Shown piece by piece: positions 9,478 to 18,900 of a stretch of 64,000 nucleotides of DNA. Source of the DNA: Bacteroidales bacterium (GTDB lineage Bacteria; Bacteroidota; Bacteroidia; Bacteroidales; Muribaculaceae); assembly GCA_014800795.1 (NCBI GenBank), contig JAAVFL010000009.1:84277-148276 (forward strand). The letters are read 5' to 3'. The stretch's first letter is position 1. Every line of letters begins with the position of its first letter. The position numbers and the translations under genes were made by a program. Under the pieces are notes generated by a model. It was given only the letters and a program-made list of their open reading frames with translations. It was not told where the DNA came from and did no database searches.

Positions 9478-9547
9478 CCATCCGGATAAGGCAGAGGAGG
9501 CTGTGTCAAAATGAACTGACACAGCCTCCTCTGCCTTATCCGGATGG
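9478..9547. terminator. 31-bp perfect stem-loop between convergent genes
   Basis: CCATCCGGATAAGGCAGAGGAGGCTGTGTCA-aaatgaac-TGACACAGCCTCCTCTGCCTTATCCGGATGG. Confidence 0.85.
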
Positions 9548-9560
9548 AAAGTTTATTCTG

Positions 9561-10772
9561 TCACACATTCCCGTCCGACAGTGGCATGGTAATAGTAAAA
9601 CGCGTGCCCTCCCCCGGCTCGCTCCAGCTCACGAAGATTTTGCCGAGATGATACTGTTCGATTATACGTTTGGCAAGGGTAAGTCCGAGCCCCCATCCAC
9701 GCTTTTTGGTGGTATATCCGGGATTGAAAACAGTCTTCTGATGCTTGCGCGCGATACCTTTACCCGTATCGGTCACATTCACCACAGCACGCTTGCCATC
9801 GCTCAGTGTCACAATGTCAATCTTTCCGCTCCCCTCCATCGCGTCTACGGCATTTTTAATAAGGTTCTCCATCACCCATTCAAGCAACGGGGCGCTCAGG
9901 CGCACCGGAAGCGCCTTGTCGCTTAGACTCACCGTAAGGTCTATACGTGAGGAGATACGTGTCGACATATATGAGGCTGCATGAGCCACGATATCGTTGA
10001 GATTCTCAACCTCCATCTGCGGGCGCGACCCGATTTTCGAGAAGCGGCTTGCGATTGTACTCAGACGGTTCACATCCTTGTCCATCTCCGCCACCGTATC
10101 CTCGTCGACACCCATCGTACGCAACAGTTCCATCCAGGCCATAAGCGAACTGATCGGTGTTCCAAGCTGATGCGCCGTCTCCTTCGACAGACCCACCCAC
10201 ACCTTGTTCTGCTCGGCTCTACGCGTCGAGTTAACAGCGAAATACACCACAAAGATGAACACCAGCATCACACCCAACTGAATATAAGGGTAATAGCTCA
10301 GTCTTTTCAGCAGTTTGGAGTCATCGTAATACAGATGTTGAAGATTATCGGGAGTAATGATAATGTGAATCACATTCTGACTGTTGCGAAGCGTTGCCAA
10401 CCGCCGGTGAAGAAACTGATCGTTGGCCACCGACAGAAAATAAGGCGCCGATGGGTCTACCTCCTCAGGCAGGTCGAAATTTCGGTGAAGGAGTATATTT
10501 CCGTCATCATCGGTAAGAAGCACCGGAATGGTATGATTGCGCTCTATAATTGAAAAAAGAAATTCGATATTCTCGGCCGACGATGCATCGTCGTACTGCC
10601 CGAGGTCTGCTATCTGTTTGGTAGCATCGGCCCATATCTGCATACGCTCGCGCTCCTGCTCCGCCAGATCGCGAACCAGATTATTGGATACATATATAAA
10701 AAACGCCACAAGCCCGAGCGACACCAGAAGAAATGTCACCACACCGAACCTCCTTACCTCATATATATTCAT
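9561..10772 (-). CDS. Membrane sensor histidine kinase
   Basis: ORF (start at MNIYEVRRFG); SKETAHQLGTPISSLMAWMELL H-box, ENLIKNAVDAM N-box, DTGKGI, GWGLGLTLAKRII. Confidence 0.9.
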   Translation of the reverse strand: MNIYEVRRFGVVTFLLVSLGLVAFFIYVSNNLVRDLAEQERERMQIWADATKQIADLGQYDDASSAENIEFLFSIIERNHTIPVLLTDDDGNILLHRNFDLPEEVDPSAPYFLSVANDQFLHRRLATLRNSQNVIHIIITPDNLQHLYYDDSKLLKRLSYYPYIQLGVMLVFIFVVYFAVNSTRRAEQNKVWVGLSKETAHQLGTPISSLMAWMELLRTMGVDEDTVAEMDKDVNRLSTIASRFSKIGSRPQMEVENLNDIVAHAASYMSTRISSRIDLTVSLSDKALPVRLSAPLLEWVMENLIKNAVDAMEGSGKIDIVTLSDGKRAVVNVTDTGKGIARKHQKTVFNPGYTTKKRGWGLGLTLAKRIIEQYHLGKIFVSWSEPGEGTRFTITMPLSDGNV

Positions 10773-10791
10773 AAAAACTACAAATACGGGA

Positions 10792-11706
10792 TTAATAAAG
10801 CTCCAGACCACGGTCGGCCTCACGCGCCTCGATCCATCGCGCCACAGCATCGTCGGTATTCCGCCCTATCACTACATCTGCCCTATCCTTCACCTCAGGC
10901 AGCGCATTTTCAGTTGCCACCGCGACATCGGCCACCGCCATCATAGGCAGGTCATTGAGATTATCGCCGAACACTACAATCTCGTCCGCGCCGGTCTCTG
11001 CGGCGAGAGCCTTTACCGCCGAAGCTTTCGACACTCCGGGAGCATATATGTCGATCAATCCGGTATCGCGCAGGAACACATCCGGATACCAGGCCGCCGC
11101 ACAAGCCGTTGCACCGTTTAATTCCACAGTTAGCTTCTCAACCATATCAACCGGCCCGATTCCGAAAAAAAGAGCCACGCTATCCCATCTTGCAGGTTCC
11201 TGATCGAGATGGAACCGCTTGAGAGCCAGATATCGTCGGTCCTGATAAAACGCATTCTCGCGGGAGGACATAGCCGAGGGATGATAAACGTTGAGAAAAC
11301 TGTTGCCGCTCAGACAATACACGAACGGATGAAGCCCATGCTGCGAGAATATCTCATGTATTTTCACAGCATCGCCCTCCGGAATCGTACGGCAGCTTAC
11401 GAACGAGGATGTATCACGGTTCCAGAATCCCGCTCCCGTCATGACTATAGCTGGAAGAGGTCTCACATCGCCATCACGTGTCGTATAGACTGGTTGACGG
11501 ACCGATTTCAGCAGAGGCTGCACCGTTGCAGGAGTTCGCGCCGTAGCAGGGGTGAACATAACTCCACGATCTATCAGGCGGTTCAGAATCTCCCCCGACC
11601 GCTCGCTTACCCGGCTTTCGCCATTGAGAAGCGTACCGTCGAGATCCGTCACATAAAGTGTCCGCTGATCCTTACGAGTAGTGAAGGGTACATTGCCGTT
11701 TCTCAT
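10792..11706 (-). CDS. Cof-type HAD-IIB family hydrolase
   Basis: ORF; YVTDLDGTLLNGESRVS, VVFGDNLNDLPMMAVADVAVATENA. Confidence 0.9.
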   Translation of the reverse strand: MRNGNVPFTTRKDQRTLYVTDLDGTLLNGESRVSERSGEILNRLIDRGVMFTPATARTPATVQPLLKSVRQPVYTTRDGDVRPLPAIVMTGAGFWNRDTSSFVSCRTIPEGDAVKIHEIFSQHGLHPFVYCLSGNSFLNVYHPSAMSSRENAFYQDRRYLALKRFHLDQEPARWDSVALFFGIGPVDMVEKLTVELNGATACAAAWYPDVFLRDTGLIDIYAPGVSKASAVKALAAETGADEIVVFGDNLNDLPMMAVADVAVATENALPEVKDRADVVIGRNTDDAVARWIEAREADRGLELY

Positions 11707-11886
11707 ATACTGAAAATTTTAGTTTACAAATGTAGCTATTTTCCCCGACAAACCAATCGCTACGGAGGCCGCGTGAATACTTAAATTAACTAAATCCGTT
11801 AAAATTAACCGAACCAAAGAGCCGGGAATAGAATTATTATTATTAGCTTTGTTGATTAAAACTGAGAATAAAACGAAATACGACAT

Positions 11887-13653
11887 ATGACATTTGAAGA
11901 ATTAGGGGTAAACGAGCCCCTGCGGCGTGCGATCGCAGAACTTGGATTCGAAAACCCGATGCCCGTACAGGAAAAGGTAATCCCCCACCTGCTCAGTGAG
12001 GAGGGAGATGTTGTGGCCCTCGCCCAGACTGGCACCGGCAAGACTGCCGCTTTCGGTCTGCCGGTGATTCAACGCATCGACGAAAGCAGATCTGTGCCTC
12101 AGGCTCTTATCCTCTCCCCCACCCGTGAGTTATGCCTTCAGATAGCATCAGACCTTGCGGATTTTTCAAAATACATACCCGAACTGCGCGTAATACCCGT
12201 CTACGGGGGCTCGAGCATCGAAAGTCAGATCCGCTCCCTACGTCAGGGCGCCCAGATTATCGTAGCCACACCCGGGCGTCTGATCGACCTCATAAACCGC
12301 GGGGTAGTGAAGCTCGGCGACGTACACACCGTGATACTCGACGAGGCCGACGAAATGCTCAACATGGGATTCCTCGACTCTATCAACGATATCCTCAGCC
12401 ACGTTCCCGAGAACCGCAAAATGCTGCTGTTCTCCGCCACAATGCCACCGGAAATCGCCAGAATAGCAAAGAAATACATGCACGATCCCGTGGAATTTGT
12501 GATCGGCACACGCAACGAGGGAGCCGCCAACGTGCGCCATATCTACTATATGGTCAACGCCCGCGACAAGTATCTTGCCCTCAAACGTGTGGCCGACGAC
12601 AATCCGAACATCTACGCCATTATATTCTGCCGCACCCGCCGCGACACCCAGGAGGTGGCCGACAATCTCATTCACGACGGTTACAACGCCGATGCCCTCC
12701 ACGGCGACCTCTCCCAGCAACAGCGCGACATAGTGATGAAAAAATTCCGCGACCGCGTCATTACTATGCTGGTAGCCACCGATGTAGCCGCCCGCGGCCT
12801 TGATGTCAACGACCTAACCCATGTGATCAACTACGGTCTTCCCGACGACACCGCCGTTTATACACATCGCTCCGGACGAACCGGACGCGCCGGGAAAACC
12901 GGTGTATCCGTAGCCATAATCCATTCACGCGAGAAAGGCAAGCTGCGCGAGATCGAACGCATCATCGGAAAAACTTTCGAACGCAAGGAGGTGCCCACTC
13001 CCGAACATATAATCGAAAAACAACTGTTCTCCATGGCCGACCGCATAGAGCGTGTCGAGGTCAACGATACCGAGATTGCGAAATATATGCCCGCCGTAAT
13101 GAAAAAACTGGGCTGGCTCTCGGAGGAGGATCTGATGAAGCGCGTGCTTTCTCTCGAATTCAACCGTCTGCTCGATTATTATAAGGATGCGCCCACCATC
13201 GATTTCATTGATGAGAAGCCACGCAAGGAGAAAAAATCAAAACGCGGGGATGAAGGAGAAAATACCGACAAAGACCGCCGCACCGCCGCCAGAGGCATGG
13301 AACGCATTTACATAAGCACCGGCAAACGCGACGGATTCTACGCCGGGAATCTTATCGAGATGCTCAATAAGTTCGTAAGCGGTCCGCGTGTGGATGTAGG
13401 GCGCATCGACCTCATGCCGGCTTACTCGCTCTTCGATGTCAAGAAATCTGACGCCCGCCGCGTCGTGGCGGCCCTGAAAGGAGCTGAATTCATGGGCAAA
13501 CGGATCTATTCCGAGGTTGCCAAGGCCGACAAAGACTATGCCAGAACATCGAACCGCCGGAGTAAGGAAGCTCCCCATGCCGACGAGGTGACAGATCCAT
13601 ACGATGCTTTCGAACGCTTCAAGCGAAAAGCACGTAAGAAAAGCAGACGTTAA
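11887..13653 (+). CDS. DEAD/DEAH-box RNA helicase with C-terminal DbpA-type RNA-binding domain
   Basis: ORF; LAQTGTGKTAAF, DEADEML, SAT, HRSGRTGRAG, C-terminal ISTGKRDGFYAGNLIEMLN. Confidence 0.95.
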   Translation: MTFEELGVNEPLRRAIAELGFENPMPVQEKVIPHLLSEEGDVVALAQTGTGKTAAFGLPVIQRIDESRSVPQALILSPTRELCLQIASDLADFSKYIPELRVIPVYGGSSIESQIRSLRQGAQIIVATPGRLIDLINRGVVKLGDVHTVILDEADEMLNMGFLDSINDILSHVPENRKMLLFSATMPPEIARIAKKYMHDPVEFVIGTRNEGAANVRHIYYMVNARDKYLALKRVADDNPNIYAIIFCRTRRDTQEVADNLIHDGYNADALHGDLSQQQRDIVMKKFRDRVITMLVATDVAARGLDVNDLTHVINYGLPDDTAVYTHRSGRTGRAGKTGVSVAIIHSREKGKLREIERIIGKTFERKEVPTPEHIIEKQLFSMADRIERVEVNDTEIAKYMPAVMKKLGWLSEEDLMKRVLSLEFNRLLDYYKDAPTIDFIDEKPRKEKKSKRGDEGENTDKDRRTAARGMERIYISTGKRDGFYAGNLIEMLNKFVSGPRVDVGRIDLMPAYSLFDVKKSDARRVVAALKGAEFMGKRIYSEVAKADKDYARTSNRRSKEAPHADEVTDPYDAFERFKRKARKKSRR

Positions 13654-13673
13654 CCGAGGCAAAACACAAAGTC

Positions 13674-14405
13674 ATGATTAAGAAACTGATATTCACACTC
13701 GTAGCTGGAGCGGCGGCGATTTCTGCGCAGGCTCAGAACGCTCTCCCTACCGAGACAGTAACTTTTGGCCAGCATACGGAGACTCCCCTGCCAAAGGACT
13801 CTGGCGACACATACCGGCGATATACCGGAAAACCGGCTGTGGATGCGTTCATCAATGCGCCCATACAGGTTTTCCCGGCCATCGATCCTATGACACGCAT
13901 GGATATGGCCGACTACTTCAATTCCGGTTCCCCCAAACCTTCGAAAAACAATTTCAAAGGGGACTGCCGCATCATAAGTGCTGACAACGAGCAGCTTTCC
14001 TTCAGCGTCAGCGATGTCTCCGAAGTGGAACTCTCGTTGCTTCCGATGAAGTCAGACACCATCATAATGGTCGTCACCACTCTGAAAACACCGGTTCAGG
14101 ACAGTTCGGTGAAGTTCTACAGCTATCCTGAATGGGAACCTGTGACTAAGGGAATATTCATGGTGCCGGGACTTGACGAATGGACCGCCAAGGATGCCTC
14201 GCTGCCTCGTGAGGATCTCGAAAATGCCGTTCCTTTCATTCTGGCAAGCATCACATATCAGCCGGCCACCCGAACCCTCACACTCGAGAACCATCTCGGC
14301 GACTACCTCCCGCGCGAAAACGCCGATAAGGTAAAAGCGTCTCTCCGCGACCGCCTTGTGTACCGATGGACCGGATCCAGGCTACAGCCTGTCAACAGCA
14401 AGTAG
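13674..14405 (+). CDS. DUF3256-like secreted protein
   Basis: ORF with signal peptide, directly after the helicase; family assignment tentative. Confidence 0.6.
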   Translation: MIKKLIFTLVAGAAAISAQAQNALPTETVTFGQHTETPLPKDSGDTYRRYTGKPAVDAFINAPIQVFPAIDPMTRMDMADYFNSGSPKPSKNNFKGDCRIISADNEQLSFSVSDVSEVELSLLPMKSDTIIMVVTTLKTPVQDSSVKFYSYPEWEPVTKGIFMVPGLDEWTAKDASLPREDLENAVPFILASITYQPATRTLTLENHLGDYLPRENADKVKASLRDRLVYRWTGSRLQPVNSK

Positions 14406-14487
14406 CTCCCACCCGGCTGCTGTCTTGCCTGCTGCCTATGCTCAGCGCCGCAGGCGTACGTTTCCCACTACAACCCCTTTACTCCGG

Positions 14488-15786
14488 ATGAATAATTCAT
14501 TATCACTCCTCGAACTTACCCGCCTTGTCGCATCGCTTGTGCAACGCCCGGAAACCCAGAACGTATGGGTCACCGCCGAGCTGTCTGATGTCGCCGTCCG
14601 CGGCGGCCACTGCTATATGGAGCTGCTTCAGAAAGACGACCGGGGCCTGCAGGTGGCGAAAGCCCGCGGAGTGATATGGGCAAACACATATCCCCGGATC
14701 GACGCCCAGTTTTTCGCCGCCACGGGTCAGCGCTTTGCAAGCGGACTGAAAGTAATGCTCCGTGTGTCGGCCGCCATGCATCCCGTCTACGGATTCTCAC
14801 TGGTAGTCACGGCCGTCAACCCTGAATACACCATGGGTGACCTCCTGCGGCGCCGCCGCGAGATTCTCGAACGTCTCAAAGCCGAGGGTATTCTCAATCT
14901 GAACCGCGAGCTGAAATGGGATTGTGCCGTACCCAACCGTATAGCTATAGTGTCAGCACCCGGAGCCGCCGGTTACGGAGACTTCATGAATCAGCTCCAC
15001 AACAACCCCGCGCGTCTGCGCTTCACCACACGCCTATACCCCGCCATAATGCAGGGAGCATCGGCTCCCCATTCGATTATAGCCGCTCTCGAACAGGTTG
15101 CGGCCGAGAGCCATATGTGGGATTGTGTGGTGATTATCCGCGGCGGTGGCGCCACTTCCGATCTACAGGCATTCGAAGATTACGCTTTGGCCGCAAATGT
15201 CGCGCAGTTTCCGCTCCCTGTTGTGATCGGAATCGGTCACGAACGCGATGTGACAGTACTCGATTATATAGCGAACACACGACTCAAGACCCCTACAGCC
15301 GTTGCGGAATGGCTGATCGCCCAGGGAGAAAATGCCCTGGCGTGGCTCCAGACCACCGGCAACCGCATACTTCAAATAGCTTCGCAACGCATCTCCGGCA
15401 ACAAAGAGCAACTCGCACATGCCGAAGGGTTGCTTCCGGTTGTGGCCCGCGGAGCCATAGATCGTGGACTCACACGCATGCGCAATGCCACCTCCGCAAT
15501 CGAAAACGTAAGCGCCCGCAGACTCCAGCCACAGCATACCCGCATGCAAATGCTCTTCCAGCAGCTCATACAAGCCGCAGGCCGACGCATAGAGCGTGAA
15601 CGCACACGGCTCGACAGCTCCGATACCCTTCTATCCGCACTCTCGCCAGCCGCCACTCTCGCCCGAGGCTACTCCATAACGATGCTCGACGGCAAAGCCG
15701 TGACCGATCCCTCGCAGGTAAAACCCGGCGACGAGCTGACAACCCTTCTCGCCCACGGACAGATAACAGTTACACCAACCCGATAA
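14488..15786 (+). CDS. xseA: Exodeoxyribonuclease VII large subunit
   Basis: ORF (start at MNNSLSLLELTRLV); NVWVTAELSD, VIIRGGGATSDLQAFEDYALA, IGHERDVTVLDYIANTRLKTPTAVAEWL. Confidence 0.93.
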   Translation: MNNSLSLLELTRLVASLVQRPETQNVWVTAELSDVAVRGGHCYMELLQKDDRGLQVAKARGVIWANTYPRIDAQFFAATGQRFASGLKVMLRVSAAMHPVYGFSLVVTAVNPEYTMGDLLRRRREILERLKAEGILNLNRELKWDCAVPNRIAIVSAPGAAGYGDFMNQLHNNPARLRFTTRLYPAIMQGASAPHSIIAALEQVAAESHMWDCVVIIRGGGATSDLQAFEDYALAANVAQFPLPVVIGIGHERDVTVLDYIANTRLKTPTAVAEWLIAQGENALAWLQTTGNRILQIASQRISGNKEQLAHAEGLLPVVARGAIDRGLTRMRNATSAIENVSARRLQPQHTRMQMLFQQLIQAAGRRIERERTRLDSSDTLLSALSPAATLARGYSITMLDGKAVTDPSQVKPGDELTTLLAHGQITVTPTR

Positions 15787-15798
15787 ACCTATCGCCTT

Positions 15799-15996
15799 AT
15801 GCAACCCGTAAAAGAACTTAAATACAATCAGGCTGTTGCCGAGCTCGAACAGATTCTTCGCCTGATGCAGAGCGACGAATGCGACATTGACCGCCTCGCG
15901 GCTCTCACCCGAAGAGCCACGGAACTCATAGCCGAATGCCGCAGCCGCCTGACCGCCACCGAAGAGGAACTGCGCACCATACTCGAACAAAATTAA
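15799..15996 (+). CDS. xseB: Exodeoxyribonuclease VII small subunit
   Basis: ORF 65 aa directly after xseA; YNQAVAELEQILRLMQSDECDIDRLAALTRRATELI. Confidence 0.9.
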   Translation: MQPVKELKYNQAVAELEQILRLMQSDECDIDRLAALTRRATELIAECRSRLTATEEELRTILEQN

Positions 15997-16032
15997 AACC
16001 GCATGCGGATGCGGAAGTAGAGAAAAAATTGC

Positions 16033-16040
16033 TACTTTTG
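16033..16040 (+). promoter_or_regulatory. Bacteroidetes -7 box TACTTTTG
   Basis: TAnnTTTG 23 nt before the 16063 CDS. Confidence 0.5.
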
Positions 16041-16062
16041 TACAAATCAAAACTGTACAGAC

Positions 16063-16443
16063 ATGATTGACGAAAATTTGAAAAAACAGCTTGATGCCGA
16101 CCCCGACGGGCTCGCCACATACGAATATATAGCCAACCACATTGAGACATGCGGTGAGGATATGGATCTGCTGATCGACAACATGGAGCGTGTCGATCTC
16201 ACCGGTCAGTTCATCATATCGGCCGCGCGTTATCTCCATGCCATAGACGCCGAAGGCTTCGCGCCTTATATTGACCGGCTCGTGGCCATGGGGATCGACA
16301 AAGATCGCGAACGCCGCTACCTCGGAGCCCTCATGGAACAGTTCTACGGAGCCGATTATGCCGGCCGGGCCGCCGAACTGTCGGCTGCCGACAATAATTT
16401 CAGGCGCATCTACAAACGCCTCTTCCCTCAGAGCGCAATCTGA
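16063..16443 (+). CDS. Hypothetical alpha-helical protein
   Basis: ORF 126 aa with a promoter box; no family recognised. Confidence 0.7.
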   Translation: MIDENLKKQLDADPDGLATYEYIANHIETCGEDMDLLIDNMERVDLTGQFIISAARYLHAIDAEGFAPYIDRLVAMGIDKDRERRYLGALMEQFYGADYAGRAAELSAADNNFRRIYKRLFPQSAI

Positions 16444-16475
16444 AATCAACTCCACCGTAATTTCCGGAAAAAACA

Positions 16476-17366
16476 ATGAACAAGAAAAGACTAATACCGG
16501 TTTTCCTGGTTCTGGCAGCCGCCATACTCGTGGCAGGTGCCGTAACCCTCAACAACCGTAAATCATCAGAGACAATGACAGACAACAATACACCAGCTAC
16601 AGAAACTACGAAATCTACCGCCGACGCGACAGTTGAGTTCACCACCACCGAGGGCGACATCACCGTGCGCCTGTTCGGCGACACTCCCCGCCACCGCGAC
16701 AACTTCCTGAAACTCGTGCGCGAAGGCTACTACAACGGTGTGCTCTTCCACCGGGTGATAAAAGACTTCATGGTGCAGACCGGTGATCCCGACTCAAAGG
16801 ATGCACCCGCAGGAAAGATGCTCGGCACCGGAGGACCAGACTATACTGTCGATGCCGAAATCGTATATCCCCGCCACTTCCACAAGCGTGGTGCTCTGGC
16901 TGCCGCCCGTCAGGGCGATCAGGTGAATCCCGAGCGCAAATCGTCGGGATCGCAGTTCTATATCGTCACCGGAAAAGTATACAACGACTCCACCATCGGC
17001 CAGATTGAGCGTCAGATGCAGATGGCACAGAAACAGCAGATTTTCAACGATCTCGCCAAGGAACATAAGGATTCGATAATGGCATTGCGCCGCAACCGCG
17101 ATCAGGCAGGCCTTTCAGCCCTTCAGGACGAACTCATTGCCCTCACAGAGAAGAAAGCTGCCGAGAACCCGGTGGCTCTCACTCCCGAGCAACGCGAAGC
17201 ATACACCACCGTAGGCGGAACGCCCCATCTCGACAACCAATACACCGTATTCGGCGAAGTTATCAGCGGCATGGATGTAGTGGAGAAAATTGAGAAAGCC
17301 GAGACCAACGGCCAGGATCGCCCGCTCACCGACGTGCGCATCATCTCCGCCAAAGTTGTGGAATAG
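16476..17366 (+). CDS. Cyclophilin-type peptidylprolyl isomerase
   Basis: ORF; GYYNGVLFHRVIKDFMVQTGDP, SSGSQFYIVTGK, YTVFGEVISGMDVVEKI. Confidence 0.93.
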   Translation: MNKKRLIPVFLVLAAAILVAGAVTLNNRKSSETMTDNNTPATETTKSTADATVEFTTTEGDITVRLFGDTPRHRDNFLKLVREGYYNGVLFHRVIKDFMVQTGDPDSKDAPAGKMLGTGGPDYTVDAEIVYPRHFHKRGALAAARQGDQVNPERKSSGSQFYIVTGKVYNDSTIGQIERQMQMAQKQQIFNDLAKEHKDSIMALRRNRDQAGLSALQDELIALTEKKAAENPVALTPEQREAYTTVGGTPHLDNQYTVFGEVISGMDVVEKIEKAETNGQDRPLTDVRIISAKVVE

Positions 17367-17406
17367 TCAGCTGCAAGCCCTACAGACAGTGCAGATTCCA
17401 TATCCC

Positions 17407-17444
17407 GTATAAGTTTTATAAGTGGAATCTTATAAAACTTATAC
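17407..17444. repeat. 16-bp perfect inverted repeat abutting a TTG start codon
   Basis: GTATAAGTTTTATAAG-tggaat-CTTATAAAACTTATAC. Confidence 0.85.
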
Positions 17445-18713
17445 TTGCCCAACGACCAACCGCCGAATACTGCTTTGGATATATCCCGCCACATACTGCC
17501 CAACGGACTGCGCCTTGTGCATGTCTACGATCCCTCCACCGCAATGGTGGCGGTCAATACACTGTATAATGTCGGCGCCCGCGATGAGCGACCGGAAATG
17601 ACAGGCATAGCCCATCTGTTCGAACACCTCATGTTCGGAGGATCGGCAAATATAGCAGATTTCGACGGTCAGCTCTCAGCGGCCGGAGGAAACTCCAACG
17701 CATGGACCTCCTCCGACTTCACAAACTTCTATTGCCTTCTACCCGCCGAAAATCTCGCTACCGCCTTGTGGCTCGAAAGCGACCGCATGCTTCAGCTCGC
17801 CTTCTCCGAAAAATCGCTTGAGGTTCAGCGAAGTGTTGTTATCGAAGAGTTCAAACAGGTATGCCTGAACCGTCCGTACGGCGATATGGACCATCAGTTC
17901 CGCGACCTCTGCTATACAGTTCACCCCTACCGGATTCCCGTCATAGGAAAGGACTTCACGCACATAGAGAAAGTGATGATGAACGATGTCCGCGACTGGT
18001 TCTACCGCCACTATGCCCCGAACAACGCCGTGCTGGCCATATGTGGCAACGTCCCGTTCCGGGAAGCCGTGGAACTTGTGGAACACTACTACAGCGACAT
18101 ACCCCGCAGAGACATCGCGCCCCGGTCACATCAGCATGAACCCGATCAGACTGCCCCTAAGTCGAGGATCATAACCCGCGATGTGCCCCAGACCGCCCTA
18201 CGCATCGGATACCCTATGTCGCCCTACGGATCGCAGGCATACTTCGAAGCCGATACTATAAGCGACATCCTCAGCAACGGGCGCTCATCGCGCTTCTACC
18301 GCCGCCTGCTGTTGGGATCCGACATGTTTACAGAACTCGACGCAAGCATTTCCGGCAGCGAGGAAGAGGGACTTTTCATAATCTCCGCCAAACTTACCGG
18401 CAACGGAGAAGAAGCCGAACGGCAGGCCACGGATGCCATCAACCGCGAACTCCGCATCCTTGCCGCCGAGCCGCCGTCGGAACGCGAACTGCGACGCTGC
18501 ATAAACCTGCTTGAAAGCAACCGCACATTCTCGAACCTCAATTGTCTCGCCGTAGCCCAGACCATCGCAACCGCCGAACTCCATGGCGAGAACCCCGACG
18601 ACTTCATGCGCCCGTACCGCGCCCACACCCCGGCAGCAATCACACGCGCCGCATCAGCCCTCTTCTCCCCCGACCGATCGAATACACTGATTGTACGTCC
18701 TTCGGGAAATTGA
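17445..18713 (+). CDS. M16 family zinc peptidase
   Basis: ORF (TTG start); GIAHLFEHLMFGG (HxxEH), SVVIEEFKQ. Confidence 0.9.
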   Translation: MPNDQPPNTALDISRHILPNGLRLVHVYDPSTAMVAVNTLYNVGARDERPEMTGIAHLFEHLMFGGSANIADFDGQLSAAGGNSNAWTSSDFTNFYCLLPAENLATALWLESDRMLQLAFSEKSLEVQRSVVIEEFKQVCLNRPYGDMDHQFRDLCYTVHPYRIPVIGKDFTHIEKVMMNDVRDWFYRHYAPNNAVLAICGNVPFREAVELVEHYYSDIPRRDIAPRSHQHEPDQTAPKSRIITRDVPQTALRIGYPMSPYGSQAYFEADTISDILSNGRSSRFYRRLLLGSDMFTELDASISGSEEEGLFIISAKLTGNGEEAERQATDAINRELRILAAEPPSERELRRCINLLESNRTFSNLNCLAVAQTIATAELHGENPDDFMRPYRAHTPAAITRAASALFSPDRSNTLIVRPSGN

Positions 18714-18809
18714 CAATTTCCGTAGGCGGTTTTGTCTACAACCGTGCCGTGGCCTACCGTTATGCTCTAAAACACATAACTTTCCTATACATCTTTTAAT
18801 CTTTTTTAC

Positions 18810-18817
18810 TATCTTTG
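18810..18817 (+). promoter_or_regulatory. Bacteroidetes -7 box TATCTTTG for TonB receptor gene
   Basis: TAnnTTTG immediately followed by a strong stem-loop (18820-18852). Confidence 0.55.
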
Positions 18818-18900
18818 AAGGCTAAATCCGGCCACGCATGGCGGATTTAGCCTAAATCTTTGCCAGCCAACAACTAAACTTCATATTTACATTTCGATCT

